Shown piece by piece: positions 33,562-46,395 of a stretch of 64,000 nucleotides of DNA. Each line of letters opens with the position of its first letter. Position 1 is the first letter of the stretch. Source of the stretch: Mixophyes australis (Eukaryota; Chordata; Amphibia; Anura; Limnodynastidae); NCBI GenBank assembly GCA_036250195.1, contig JAVHZZ010000005.1, positions 71,655,505-71,719,504 on the forward strand, read 5' to 3'. Made by a program: the position numbers and the translations under genes. Under the pieces are notes generated by a model. That model was not told where the DNA came from, made no database searches, and worked only from the letters and a program-made list of their open reading frames with translations.

Positions 33562-35142
33562 TGTGAAAATCAAATAATTGGAGGAACTAAACTATATTAA
33601 TTCATATTGTTTTACCATGCAATTGCAATTAGTACGCCATGGGTAATGATGCAATTACATGGATTAACAACACACACATTTACATTCGCACTTACACTTG
33701 TAAATAAAACCAAATTATTAAGGTTCCAATCCACATTTTTTTATTAGTAAAATATATTAGAGATTATTTATACATAGATTATATTATAGAAAGATAATAA
33801 GCAAAAGGCGCTTAGTGCAATATTAAAAAACACCAAAATGTGTGACACTGATTTACATATATATGTGTGTACCTCATACACCACATAAATAAAAGAACAT
33901 ACAAATTTGCGCAGCAGGCAGCTCCTCAAAAATAAGCACTCATTTGCAAGTGCTCAAATAATTCTAAAAGACAAAAGAAGAGAAGCGCCACGCATAGAGG
34001 GGGGATAAGGCGTCTTCTGTGTGTTGTTTTCCCTGGATCACCACATCTACCCCGGCCAGGTGGTTTTGAGAGATCCGTGATTACCATCAGGAAAGACTGC
34101 AGATAAGCCTATATTTGTTTTATATGATGTACGGGCGCATTTTATATACATTAAGGATTTTATCTTTGTAATAAAACACTTTTATGGATCATAATGTTAT
34201 GAGCTTGTGTTGGTACCCAGTTCTGAGGAATTGTTGGTAGCCTTATTTGGCATACTACACCATAATAGTTTTGCTCTGAGTCCCTAGTGATCTGAACTTC
34301 TGGAACCATAAAGACTGGACATCAAGGAGTCTATATAGGATGTCGGGAATCTAATCACAGATAAGCTGTTTATTATTTGTCTTTTGGTACGAGGCCAATT
34401 CACTTGTTTGCCACTTTGAGAAGACTAATTGTTGGTCATTTAATACTCTATGCGTGGCGCTTCTCTTCTTTTGTTTTATAGATTATATTATATTAAAGGT
34501 ATCTAAGGCTCAGGATATAGGAAATGTATCATGTTTAGTGTCATTTTGATCTGCACATTACCATCAGGAATTCGCTACTATCCGCTAAGCGATTGCTTCC
34601 TGCAATCGCTAGTTATGGAAGATAAAGGATTAATGCTCAAAAATTATATTGTATTTGGAATGCAAATAGCTTGGTAAAAACTGGATTAGGTCAGTTCCCT
34701 TAGGCACAGCATGTGCTCAGCTGTTGGAGTGAGCTGGCCACACCTTATCTTAGAGGAATCCTTTGAACTGACCTATGATTTGCATTATACAAGACTGACC
34801 TGGACCCTGGACCAATGAAGATCTCTCTGTTATCTGTGTACATAGTGACATCATCAGTGTTTTTTTGTTAACCGAGACTGCATATAAGCAAGCCTCTCTG
34901 AGCCATTGTTCTCTCTTCCTGACAACAGACAACATGACTGTATCTGAAACTGGGCCCAGGGCAAGTATATACGTAATGTATTTGGGTTTTTATATTTTCC
35001 TGTTTCATTGTTATATCTTTTATGCTTTAGCATGGCTTGCTGTAAATCCTGCTATATTTTGCAATCAAATATCTTTGTGTGTTGGAACCACAATAATCAC
35101 ATTGGACAATGTTTATTGGTAAGCGACAAAACGAACATAACA
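33562..35142 (+). repeat. 3' LTR of the endogenous retrovirus, interrupted
   Basis: Homologous to the 5' LTR: TGTGAAAATC start, TATAAG at 34883, AACATAACA end. A 690-bp insertion (33789-34478) splits it. Without the insertion its length is about 880 bp, equal to the 5' LTR. Confidence 0.9.
33789..34478. mobile_element. 690-bp insertion with 14-bp target duplication
   Basis: TAGATTATATTATA precedes (33775-33788) and follows (34479-34492) the insert, while the 5' LTR has a single ATGATATTATATT there. An inner inverted repeat, ACAAAAGAAGAGAAGCGCCA (33970) with complement TGGCGCTTCTCTTCTTTTGT (34455), includes the right end. The long A/T-rich duplication suggests target-primed retrotransposition, but the inverted repeat suggests a DNA transposon. 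Class unresolved. Confidence 0.75.
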
Positions 35143-35226
35143 GATACAATTGACTGTAACCACAATACATGTTTGTTTTGCTTTATTTTATAAATACAAT
35201 AAAATCTTTATAAGTTAAAAAAAAAT
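35143..35226 (+). mobile_element. L1 3' UTR end and poly(A), displaced by the provirus
   Basis: Begins with the second GATA copy and continues the L1 3' sequence interrupted at 25419. It has AATAAA at 35199 (ATACAATAAAATC) followed by an A-run at 35217-35225. The L1 therefore spans 20000-35226 when its insertions are counted. Confidence 0.75.
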
Positions 35227-35289
35227 AATCAAATTTTTAAATTAATTAAGTTAAATATACGATTGCCAATGTATATCTACCCAATTCCC

Positions 35290-36745
35290 ATCGGATCCAA
35301 TTTCTTAAAAAATATCCAAACATAGTGAAACAAAATATGTGAATTTTGTGATTTTTAATACTCAAGTCCTCTCATTAGCTATACCCTTTCTTAAAGAATA
35401 TGATGTCCATAATGTTTGGAATATTCACCAAGCAATAGAATGTAATGTACATATTTCTCTACAGCAAACTCAACTTATGCAAGAATAGATCTCATGCTCT
35501 TCGACAAATGGTTTCTTCAAAAAGTACTCTTGTCTAATATTCTTAATATAAACTGGTCGGGTCATGGTCCTGTATCAATTAAATGACCCTCAATAAATTG
35601 CACTCCTCATATAATTGAAAATTCCAAAAACTATGCAATACAATTATTAGAAACAACAACATGAAAACACAACTAATTATTCAGAACTTTTTTTGACCTG
35701 AATGATACTTCAGATGTAAGTGTGCTTGCCATTTAGTGAGCTCATAAACCTGCATTAAGAGGCTACTTCATCAACTAGCATCTCATCTTAGAAAACAGTG
35801 AGCAAAACAGAGATAATAAATAAAATAGGTTAGCAAAAACAACTTAATAAACCATCAATCACAAAAAACATGCTCACAACTGTTTCCTCTCTCCCTAATG
35901 AATGTAACTAATTGGCTCAATGTTGCATTGAATTAGCATTACAATGCTTTTGCATAAAGTTCTATTCAAAAGGTAACAAAGCTGATCAGCTAACAAATAA
36001 CAAATAAATTAAAATAAAATAGAATCAAACAAAACATCCTATATTTTAGACCATACAAAAAGCATTATACAGTGCATAATACTAAACAAATTGTCAACAC
36101 TTGTGCAGAGTGCTACTCTAAGCTATGTAACAATAAGATAACCCCCAATTGGTAATACCAAATGAACTTCATATAAATGATTTCCTCAGCTCTATAAACC
36201 TGCCTTAAATCTCCAAATAAGATAATATATTTTTAAATTTATTATGAACTTAGAGATATTCAAAATCATTGATTATCTCAAACTAGATAAGGGCCATAGG
36301 CTCCATTGATTTATTAACCTATACAATAAACCTTAAAAACTATGTTATATGATCATTTATTTGATGTCTTAAATAACTGTATTAGCTCATCTTCTTTATT
36401 TCCCAAACAAATGCTAGAGATTAAGATTGTAATGATACCCAAAATTTGGCAAAGAAAGAAAGCACTGCTCCAACTTTTATCCAATAGCTTTACAGAATAC
36501 AGCTTTAAAAATTTAAGCTTACTTTCCTGCTAACAGATTAAATTCTCTTCTGCCTAAAGTAGTTAATTCCAAAGGCAAGCTCTGGATAATACCAGATGTA
36601 TTTTGACATTTTATTCCATATGCAACAAACCAAGGTCCCAGCTTTCCTCCTTAACCTAGATTAAAACCCATTTGTTCCCATAAACTGATAATTCATAAAA
36701 AATAACTTTATACAAATTTGGACTTAGAATCATTACTTTATGTTA
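35290..36745 (+). pseudogene. Older L1 ORF2 remnant
   Basis: Broken frames recall L1 endonuclease (KEYDVHNVWNIHQAIE at about 35396-35445, then NINWSGHGPVSIK at about 35545-35585). RT follows (IVMIPKIWQRK at about 36425-36460; LDNTRCI-like at about 36580). Very AT-rich and full of stops, so considerably more decayed than the 20-25 kb copy. Confidence 0.65.
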
Positions 36746-36750
36746 GTATG

Positions 36751-37470
36751 CAGAGCTGTAAGTAGACATTTTAGTGCCCTGGGCAACAAAGAACTTTGGT
36801 GCCCACCCCTTCTCTTGCATGCTGTTTGGAGCCATCCTATGGGGACATACCTAGTCCTCTATAAGCACAATACTATTCTTCAATGCTAAAGCTGTGCTCC
36901 ACTACCTATTCTTGCAGCTTTAATTACCTGGTGCTACTGCTGGTGTCCTAAACTCAGTTGTTGCTTGGGCAGACCCTGGAACGTTGGGTCCCTGTTTGGA
37001 AAAGAGATAATTATTATTGACCTCTTGGAAAGCAGAGCAGCGAGAGAACAATCTAGGCCTCTCTCTTCCCCCAACTAGTAACACATTAAATCAGTTGCAT
37101 TTTTATTTAATAAACAGAACTCATTCCACCCAATCACCCCCAGAATTTAATTAGTAGTATCCACATTTAATAATTGTGCCTATATTCCCCTAACCAGCCA
37201 AACATTAAATTACTTGTGAATACATTTAATAAAGAAGACTCCTTCCTCCCTGCCAGCCCCAGCATTAAATTAGTATAATTTCCATTTAATATGTAGATCT
37301 ATTTCCCCACCACCACCCCCAACATTAAATTAATAGCATTCCCATTTATTATGTAGATCTATTACCCCCCATCACCGCAATATTAAATTACTAGCATTCC
37401 CATTAAAAAAAGGCATATTTCCCCCACCAGCCACAAAATCATATAATAGATTACATATTTCCCCATTTTT
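36751..37470 (+). mobile_element. hAT-like element fragment with internal minisatellite
   Basis: The left end CAGAGCTGTAAGTAGACATTTTAGTGCCCTGGGCAA is characteristic of a hAT family in frogs (the first bases resemble the TIR of the element at 58269). From 37070 to 37460 a ~60-bp unit (CCCCACCAGCCCCAACATTAAATTA...) recurs about six times. No matching right terminus was found. Confidence 0.6.
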
Positions 37471-38588
37471 TTTAAGAGATTATTATTGCTAAAAAAATCA
37501 CCACCTTTTGAATGTAATATTGAATTTTTTTTATTATTATATTTAAATACTGATTATGTTGTATAAAATGTATATATCATATCTCTTTCTCCATTTTATG
37601 TGTCTGTGTTTCAATAAAGATTTGTGATTACCCTACCTTACCCTTTTCCCACCCCCCCCCCCCCCACCCACACACATTGATCTTTGTTAAAAATGTAACC
37701 TTGTGAATGAAAAGTGTAATACATTATGTATAGTGGAGGCTGCCATATCGTAAGCAATATGTCCTGTATTGTGCTACAACGTAGGACTGATTTAGCTGTC
37801 ATGGTGTATTGGGTTTGCAAAGCAGTGCACTTGATTGTAATGTCCTTGTCTCTGTTTTTTGTATACCTTGTGCAAATAAACTATATGTGTTTCAATAAAA
37901 AAAATCAGTACATTGCCTTTTGAACCAGTAGAGCCTAATCCATCAGTTGTAAACCTCCCAGTGCTGTTTTGCATCTTTAATTTTGTGTTTCCAGACCAAA
38001 GGGCAGTCTGCAGCCTACACAACCAGTGATGAGACCCTACTTCTCTTGAACTCTGTCATTGTGGCGATAATCTAGTGGCTACAATAAACTGCTCCCACTG
38101 CCCTTTGGTTAGCTAGTCTGACAGCCTGATACGTATATACGATTGACCACACATTTCATACACTCTCTAAATGCAGACGTCCAAGTTTCCCACCATCTGG
38201 GGTCTCTACTCATGGTCTCAGCATTATAATATAAATGCCCTGCCATGGCCACAAACTCCTCCATCTACCCTCTACCTCTTCCTCCAGCTTTCCACACAGG
38301 GCGACTGGTGAGTCCTGACAGTTGCCTCAAGCCTTCCCGTGCTGCATCCCTCCCACAACAGGCTGCGCTGGTCAGCTACACAGCCGCCGCATGCCTTAGT
38401 CTCACCTTTTCCTCTAGATCTGTCCACTACTCTAAAATCTAAGGCACTGACCTAAATCCTAGTGAGACAGCAGTTCTCTCCAGGCTGGGAGAGCTACACT
38501 GCCTTGTCCGCCATCAGTCCGTGTACTCCTACTGCTTAGATCCAGGTGAGCACTAGTCATCCTTGGTGCAACTGCCCTGCTAAAGTTC
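37471..38588. other. Intergenic, mostly unassigned
   Basis: Includes two poly(A)-like sites, TTTCAATAAAGATTTG (about 37609) and TTTCAATAAAAAAAATC (about 37889), which may mark old retroposed ends. A C-run lies at 37652-37667. No gene recognised. Confidence 0.4.
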
Positions 38589-39600
38589 TTGTCCCTGTCA
38601 TTCAAACCCCACAATATCAGCCTTCCAGATAACGACAAGCCATTGCTCTGCACTGGTAAACCCCCTTGGGTACCAAAGGCTCCAAAGACATGCCCTGATG
38701 ATCTTGCTGCAGCTGAGCCTCCGGTGATCCTCCTCAGCGTTCGCCACTGGACACCTCTCTATACATTCAAACTCCTCACCCTCACCTATATAGCCCTCTC
38801 TAACTCCACTGCTTCATATCTCTCAAACCTCATCTCCACTTATACTCCTTCTTGCCCTCTACGGTCTTCTGACTGCGGCCTCACCTCCCATCTGGTAATC
38901 CTCTCCCATCTGCATTCCAGATTTTTTCAGTGCTGCCTCCCTTCTTTGGAATGATTTCCCCCATTCTATCAGGCTTTCACCTAGCCTGTCAAACTTTAAA
39001 CTCTCCCTCAAAACCCATCTGTTCAGGTTAGCCTACCCTTCCCCCATCTGACCCTGCCCTCCTCCAACCTTCTTCTCTGTCTTTCTATACCTTGCTACGT
39101 CCTACTTAATCCTTTCCCCTCAGTGTTCTCATCCCTCACCCCATCTTGCCGCTCATTGACTGTTGTCAGTCTCCCCTTCACCTTTAGATTTTAAGCTCCC
39201 TTGAGCAGGGCCCTCTTTCTTTCTGTCCTCCTCCTCCTGTCCACCTTTGACTTTAGCCCTCCGCCTCTTCTCTCCTTTACGTCACTTGACTCATGCCCCC
39301 ATCTTTACTCTTCTCCAGTGCATCCTCTTTTCCATCTCTGCCCTGATCCTGTAAGTGGTGCCCACTTTACTGGGCACACGACACAGGTTCAACCCTTATT
39401 CACTCCCTACACCCCTCCTTCCCTTTCTATCTGTACACTGGAATTCACTTTTACCTCTATGCCTTGTGCACCTTCTCTGCTAAGTTGGTACTTGTTTATA
39501 CTCATTGCACTTTATTTATAGTTATTGCACTTTGTTTTTGTACAACCCTGCGGACCCTTTGTGGCGCCTCATAAATAAAAGATAATAATAGCAATAATAA
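38589..39600 (+). pseudogene. 3' end of an L2-like LINE
   Basis: The frame at 38730-38940 reads RHWTPLYTFKLLTLTYIALS...SYLSNLIS, the usual post-RT segment of L2/CR1-like ORF2. A frameshifted SAASLLWNDFPHSIRLSPSL...SLKTHLF C-terminus follows (about 38930-39030). A 3' UTR with TTTTAAGCTCCCTTGAGCAGGG comes next, then the tail GTGGCGCCTCATAAATAAAAG with (AATAAT)n to about 39600. Same family as the minus-strand copy at 11140-11640. 5'-truncated, as is usual. Confidence 0.7.
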
Positions 39601-39739
39601 TATACCACCATGCACCACAGACAGCTTTTTTAAATCTGCTTGCATGTCACAAATCACTCTACGAGTTAAGTTATTAGAACCTGTTGTTGAAACCCCATTT
39701 CCAATGTTCATCAGTACTCAGTTGTCCCCAGGACTTATT

Positions 39740-40420
39740 CTTGAGTAGTGATAACTTAACTCAGGCAACTAAAGACTTGGCAGTGGGATGCTGAGCAGAG
39801 ATCTCTATGGCAACAGGGATGCAGGATGCACCTGGACCAGAATATACTGAGTTGCAATATGATGTAGTACCAAGCTCCACCAGTACAACAGTTTGGCAGT
39901 GTAAAGTAGAGAATGGAGCTGGGGAGCAACACAGTGCAAGGGAAGGTGCCGGAGCAAGATCGATATGGATGGTGAAACACCGCTGACATAAGTGCGTCCG
40001 ATGGAGCAGATAGTGGGCACCACTTTCCTGCAACTGGGTGTTGGTCTCACAGACGAAAGGCAAAGTCAAACAACAGGCAAAGGGTCGGTCCAGGCAGCAA
40101 TATACATAGTCAGGATCACAAGCAAAAGGTCTATCCAGGCAGCGATCAGGGGTAATCAGGTCACAGGCAGAGGTCAAAACTGAGTATTAGACAGGAGCAG
40201 AAGATTCTCATGAATAGGAGCAGAGAGAAGCAAGCATGTGAATGCTATAACCAGCAAAGGCTCAGTGAATCTGACAGGTATTTAAAGCAGTAGTAGCCAA
40301 TCAGGGCAGGTGTCAGATTGAGCTGCAGGTGAGTGGAGTTCATATGATCCCACTCAGGCTGACAACAACACTCCAGCAGCCACAATGAAAACAGCAGTTA
40401 CCTGCTGTTCCTAACACTGC
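39740..40420 (-). mobile_element. Unclassified repeat, possibly LTR-derived (minus strand)
   Basis: GC-richer than its surroundings. It has repeated GGTC(C/A)GGCAGCGATCAGG and GGTCACAGGCAGAGGTC-like phrases (40085-40180), and at 40278 GGTATTTAAAGC followed by AGCCAATCAGGGCAGG. Such CAGG-rich stretches with a TATTTAAA/CCAAT core recall gypsy-type LTR sequence. The minus-strand frames up to 138 aa have no domain. Confidence 0.35.
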
Positions 40421-40861
40421 AGTTTGATTAATTCTGATGATTCATTGCCTGCCTCATTTAAAAGCATTGTTTATATTTTTCAGATACTGCCCAATCTTGA
40501 GAGTTTTCCATGTAATGTCTAGAATGTAATGCATTTTACTTTTTCTAGTATATCAGACTTGACCTAGCTAATTAACTTATATTTTAATTTTCAGATGGTA
40601 TATAGCCAGCACAGAAATCTCCCAGCACACTGCTGTCAAAGGGCCAAATAACATGACCTTTCATTTATAAATACAGGCATCTAAGTCACACATTTTTAAA
40701 ATATAAATTGATTGAGCAACTTCCGTTTTGAACTTCCTTTTTGTGTACCCTTTAACAGCGACATTGTCAAATCCCTATAACTTATTTTTCCACAGCACAG
40801 AGTCCTAATGGTAGCTGGTATAGAAATTAAATTGTGCCACATGACGGACACCTCACAATTC

Positions 40862-42130
40862 TTCAAATAGAAAGACTCCATTCATCCTCCCTCCAGCCAA
40901 TGCTCCAGCAGAAGATGATGTCAAGCTTCTGTTGTCTGAAGTTACCAAAATGAAATTGGGCATTTCACTACTCAAAGACATTTCTGGCTTTGTCAGCCAA
41001 ACTTGATGCAATTTGTCAGTTTACTGAGGTAGTGGTTCAGGAACTTACCTCCCTCAGAAGTGACATGTACTGGGTTAAGGACACATGGGAAAACTTAGAG
41101 AATAGGGTGCAATGCAAACAACATTTGTGTCAAAATATCCCTGAAGCTATCAACACTGCTTCCCTTCCTGCTTACTTAGAGGTACCCTTCAAACAGATAA
41201 TACCTGTCGCCACCACGGAAAGTCTATTGTTGGACTAAGCCCTTTGTGCGCTTAGACCCAAGAGCCCAGATGACCAACATCCCTGGATGTGATAATGTAA
41301 CTGTACTACTTCTCTACTAAAGAGCATATCATGAGTGTTGAATGAAATACACAGTTTATTCCCTTCTCGTGAACTTGCTCCATCAATGTTAAAAAAAAGA
41401 CACAACACAGCATCTTGATCCCCAAAGCATTGAGAGAACTAGGTATAAAGTAAGGGTGGGGTCCCCTCTTTCACCTTAAAGTCAGCAGAGAGAAACAGAT
41501 TGTAGACTCTCCTGAAGCTGTTTCACCAAAGAACCAAAGCTTTACATCAGGTCCTACAGCTTCTCATTCCCTGAACTGGAAGAGGGTCTAGTAATATTCT
41601 AGGGAAACATCTTAATATAAGCAACCACAAAGCTTCCAACAACACTGTTCATACCATTATTAACAGGGCTACATTGCATCTCATATTACAAAATTATTTT
41701 ACTGCTAATTGATTTTGATTACTAAACAGCTACTAGCTACCAAATCACTTTCCAAATTTTTCTGGCCCTCATTAAATGTATTTTCATATTGACTTGATTT
41801 GCATTGATTCTTCCCTCACCCAAAACCTGATTGGACCATTATACTTGTTCCATAAGTTTAGACATCTACCATCCCCACTCTTTATGAACCAACTGTCTCC
41901 CTCAATGAATCATTAATGCTTAATCAGCTTAATCAGGTGCATGAGTAGTGAGGTCAGGCGAGCTATCCAGGATTTTTTTTACCTAAACACTGCAATTGAC
42001 ATAGCTCTCACCACTATTTGAGCGGCCCATAAGGCCACTCTTAAGTTAATTAAAAAAGGCACCAGACATATGCAACATTCTAAAACCAAACTATATAACA
42101 AAATACTTTGCCTCAGTTAAAAACCAACCA
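40862..42130 (+). pseudogene. L1 fragment, ORF1 to ORF2 linker
   Basis: ORF1-like pieces: an RRM start at about 41110-41230 (NIPEAINTASLPAYLEVPF) and a C-terminal domain near 41440-41480 (LGIKY.WG-like). Then at about 41930-42110 comes an ORF2 linker (VRRAIQDFF.LNTAIDIALTTI). It is interrupted by numerous stops. The spacing shows that the endonuclease was lost by internal deletion. Confidence 0.6.
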
Positions 42131-44220
42131 CACAGCTCTCCCCAGATGGGCTGTCTGTTCCCTGCAGTCAGTGGTGTGGGGGAATAAGGGCTCCAATGTG
42201 GTTCCGGCTCTGCTCTGTCTCATTTAGGCTCCATCACTTGGTTCTTTCCCATTGAACTTTCTGTGGGCGGTGCCAGCATACCGAGCATGTGCAGACAGTC
42301 ATTCCACTGTGCTATGTGGACATAATAGATTTTCTGATGTCAGGATGAAGTGATTTGAGTGATTTCTCAGCTTTGTTTTGACCTCTGATGTTAAATCTGT
42401 TAATTTGTACATAACGTGGGTTAATCTGACTTCATTTCTGCCTTTTCATCTTCAACTGAAGCAAACTGTAACAAAAGTTGACTTTTGTTGGTAAAGTTTT
42501 TGAATATGACATACTGTAGCTGCAGAATTCCAAGCATCACCTGCAACAATTGATAACTGACTCTTCCCTATCAAATTTGTCAGTCATCTGTGGGAGAACC
42601 AGTTTATGGGTTAGCTGCGGGAGAGAGGTGCTCACCTGCGGAGAACAATTACTTACATTCCAAGGTAAATTGTTTCTGTTTGTTCTTACCTGAAGTATCT
42701 GGTGCCTTTTATTTCTATGAACCATGTTTTTGTATTACACGCTATTAGGGACAGAGCAGCAGCTTTACATTTCTATTTGGTCTTCTGCACTGTTTATTAC
42801 TTTACATCTGTCTTAAAGAATCACCTCCAAGTCATCTGTGTCCTTCATTTTTGGTTCACACAATGCTATACACATTTTCAATTAAATCATTTTTAAAATA
42901 GAATTCCAAATATAAAATTATTTTTATAATTGCAGCACAATATCTTTAGTTTTATCAAACAAGTCCTCCTTCCCTTTTAATGGGGTTGTATCACTGCTTT
43001 GGAAGGAAAATAGTTTTGTACAGGCAGGCACATAGACTTTGGGCATGTATTCCACCCCCCAGGAGGCAAGGCACTTCTAAGAAATGTTTTCCTCCTCCCA
43101 TATTAACTCATGTAGCTCCTATCACTTTTTACTTTACCACTAACCAAGCCAGGCAATACCATAGGAGATAAAACACCAGTGACCCTTCCTGGGTGCACAT
43201 GTCTGTGTCTCCCTGAGCTTCAGAGAAAAGGATGTGACAGTAAGTGCAAAAATGTATTTTATTCATCAGCACATAGGAGATCACAGATACATTGGGATGC
43301 ATCAGCACCCAGTTCAAGTGGTGGGAATAATGCTATTGATAGACAGCCCTATGTAAGACTTTTCTGATAATGATGACATATGCCAAATCTCTTATGTTCA
43401 CCGTACAGAACTTAGTGAAGGCATGATGTGAGGACCACGTGGCAACTTTGAATAACGGCGCTGCCAAGGCACCAGCCCAATCAGACCATGACAAGCCTAC
43501 TTCCCAAGTATAATGGGCCATAAGTCAGGCAGAAAACAATTTTCTAGCCATGAAGTATGCATATCTAACATCTTTTTATCCACCAAAATATGGATAAGAA
43601 GCACCATGACCTGTCTTGAGGTGCTCAAAGTACAGTGGACTTGCCCAACCAAAAGGATATATACACGTGGAGACAGGGCTCAACATCTAATGTATGTAAA
43701 GCCACCATCTTCGGGTTACAATGGTAACAATATAAAGAAGAAAACACTAACTCCTGTTTGATCTGGAACCCTGATACAACCTTCAGCAAGAAGGATGGTA
43801 CTGTCTTATAACTGCCTTTTTTCCGATAATATATTTGAAAAGGAAAACTGTGGGACAGAGTGCTGAACTTGGACATACTGTGCAAACACAAATATCCGAT
43901 AATAAGTGGAACTTGGAGGATGTTTAATAGAAAGGCACATAGCAGCTCAGAGGGAGAAGACTAGAAGGTTCTCAAATTCAGACTGAGATTCCCAGTGAGA
44001 TTCAGGTTTTCAGAACTGCGGTCACACATAAGAAGAACCTTTGTGAAAAACCTTACCTTTGGTAGTAAAAGCCAGATATTTATTGCTGAAAATGTCTTCA
44101 AAGAGGTGACACTTGGACACGGAGAGCTTAGGCAGAGGCCCTTATCTCGGAAATGCGGAAATGACGATTTCCTATCTCAGAATGTGCACAATATCAAGGA
44201 TAAGTGCATGTGCAAATGTA
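42131..44220. other. Intergenic, nothing recognised
   Basis: Short frames up to 89 aa have no recognisable domain. A possible hAT-like start CAGTGGTGTGGGGG at 42166 has no partner end. Confidence 0.4.
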
Positions 44221-44332
44221 TGTTAGGGAATTTAGACTGTAAGCTTCAATGGGGCAGGGACTGATGTGAATGAGTTCTCTGTACAGCGCTGCGGAATCAG
44301 TGGCGCTATATAAATAAATGGTGATGATGAAG
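44221..44332 (+). mobile_element. 5'-truncated V-SINE/LINE tail
   Basis: TGTTAGGGAATTTAGACTG through TACAGCGCTGCGGAATCAG to AATAAATGGTGATGATGA. It is closely similar to the end of the V-SINE at 19870-19990. A second decayed tail (GATGCTATATAAATAAAAG) ends at about 44428. Confidence 0.88.
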
Positions 44333-44429
44333 GGTCTCTTGCTGGATCTCCTATTTGTATTTGAATGCTCATTTTTCCCCTTCCTCATTGTACTGATTGA
44401 TATGTTGATGCTATATAAATAAAAGATGA

Positions 44430-46395
44430 CAATACTAACTGCAAATATCTAAATCTCATCTAATAAAGTAAATATGATAAATTGGGGTGTACATGTCATT
44501 AATATGAATTAATTTCTATCAATATGACATTAAAGTTCAGACAATAAAATGTTTCATCTTGTTATTAAACAGTTTTTCAGCAAAAGAATATTTAATGTTC
44601 CAAGCTCAAAATGTATAACAGGGATATGTATGCAAAGATATTACTAATGTAACTTGTTCATTTTATTAGAACAATTTATTAAAGAAGCTGCAGTACTTCA
44701 GGAAGAACTTTATGGAAGACATTAGTTATGTGAATAGGCTGCCAAATTATTGTTTGTTTACAATACAAAATAATGGCTAAGGGGATATTAGATTACCTTA
44801 AATAAATAAAATCCACAAAGAATGTGGGATCAACTTTTGAGCTTGGAAGAAAGGCTTTTTCAATTTTGTAAGACCTTTATTTTATTGTAAGAACAGTGAA
44901 ATTATGGAATCAGTCACTGGAGGATGCAGTAGTTATAAGAAAGGGCTGGATATCCTCTTTTTTTTTTTTTTAGCAGAAAAGAGAATAGAGGAGGCTATTG
45001 ATATTAGGAAAACATATGGTAATTATTTTTGAAAGCAAAAATATCAGTTCTTTTCTTCTAGACAAATTATAACGGTGATTCGACCTGAGGATAGAGATTA
45101 TACACATTACAGATATTAATGAAAACAGGTGCAAAGGTAAGAGTAAAAAGATGGTGCTGTAACCCTTGGCAACTAATACCATGTTTGCTTTTATTTTATA
45201 TACTGCACTGGAACAATGACAATTAAGGTCACAACACATGGGCAGATCCTGTGACTTGACCCAAGAGTCAAAAGACAGATCAGAAATTCAGCCCATTACT
45301 TGATACTTCCCAGTCAATTGATGACCACACACACATACTCTGATAAGGGTTATCAACTAACCATAGTTCTATTCTGCCCAATCAAGTCCTATCCCATACT
45401 GTGCCTGGAGACCTTGAATGTTACAATTTCTAATTAGTTTGGCCACAATCTACCAAATGGTCCAACCCCATCTGCCTGCTTACAGGCTCTTTTTGCATAG
45501 CTTGGCTATAACTACCTGTGTAGTTTGACTGTGTGACTGCTACACTAATATCAATCAATTAGCCGCTCTGCACATTTTTACCGCTACTACAGTAGAAATC
45601 TCAAATGAGGTTTTATGAACTGGAAACTCAGAATACAGCGAATTACACATTCCAAAAAGATAAAAAAAACACACTCAATATTTTGGCTCAAAATAGTAGG
45701 AATCACAAAGCATTGTATATATTTATTTTTATTTGTTATGCTACAAAAAATGACAATCTTAGCAGTATAACTTAACACTGTTTGCAAAATATAGCTTATC
45801 TATGAGTTTGCATGTGATCTATACTTCTGTGGCAGGAAATATTTAATTTTTCCTTTTTATTTCAAGACCATTTTGTAGTTATGAGCAAGGTTTGTTTGTT
45901 GTTGTTTTTTAAGTGCTTTCAAAAAAGAAAATGCAGTTAAGATATATAGCACAGAACAATATTCTCATTATGACTTTGCAGTTACATCTAGATAAGTCAA
46001 TGCTAAACCAAAACAATTTCCAAAACTATTTCATTATCATATGTTTATGCATATATATATATAATCCTACTGTTAGTAAGAGGTTGGGAGGTAGCTGTCA
46101 GTGTCATGGATTTCCATGAGTTGCCACTAATAATCCCTTTACAAACAATAATGTGATTGGTAAAAGTAAACCTCCATGAGTGGCGTCTATTGGGTACTGC
46201 ACTACTGACCTCATGCGGTAGGTCTGGTCAAAGTAGAGTGAGTGGAAAGTTATACATTGCCCGGAATTGTCTAGGTGAGTCTAGCATGTAAATGTGGCTG
46301 GCTACTTGAGCTGACTAGGCCATTCATTTATATGTAGTTCTCCTATGGCAATGATATTGCCTTGTCTACATTTTAAGATCCCAAATGTAATGGCA
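44430..46395. other. AT-rich intergenic DNA, nothing recognised
   Basis: No gene, RNA gene or structured repeat identified. Confidence 0.5.

Larger units (their letters stand above)
25420..35142 (+). mobile_element. Endogenous retrovirus (provirus), decayed
   Basis: Two same-orientation LTRs (25420-26299 and 33562-35142, the latter enlarged by an insertion) begin TGTGAAA and end AACATAACA. The four bases before the 5' LTR (25416-25419) and after the 3' LTR (35143-35146) are both GATA, the expected target-site duplication of one integration. A tRNA-Pro-like primer site follows the 5' LTR. The interior is 7.3 kb but has no intact gag, pol or env frame and consists largely of later insertions and unassigned sequence. 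The host sequence on both sides is L1 3' end. Class is likely gamma/epsilon-like from the primer site; this is tentative. Confidence 0.85.

Noticed and set aside
33562..35142. Interpretation as an independent solo LTR
   Set aside because: The GATA duplication pairs this LTR's outer edge with the outer edge of the LTR at 25420, and L1 sequence continues across; a single provirus explains both.
43995..44264. 89-aa plus-strand frame
   Set aside because: Its end runs into the V-SINE tail at 44221; the rest has no recognisable domain.
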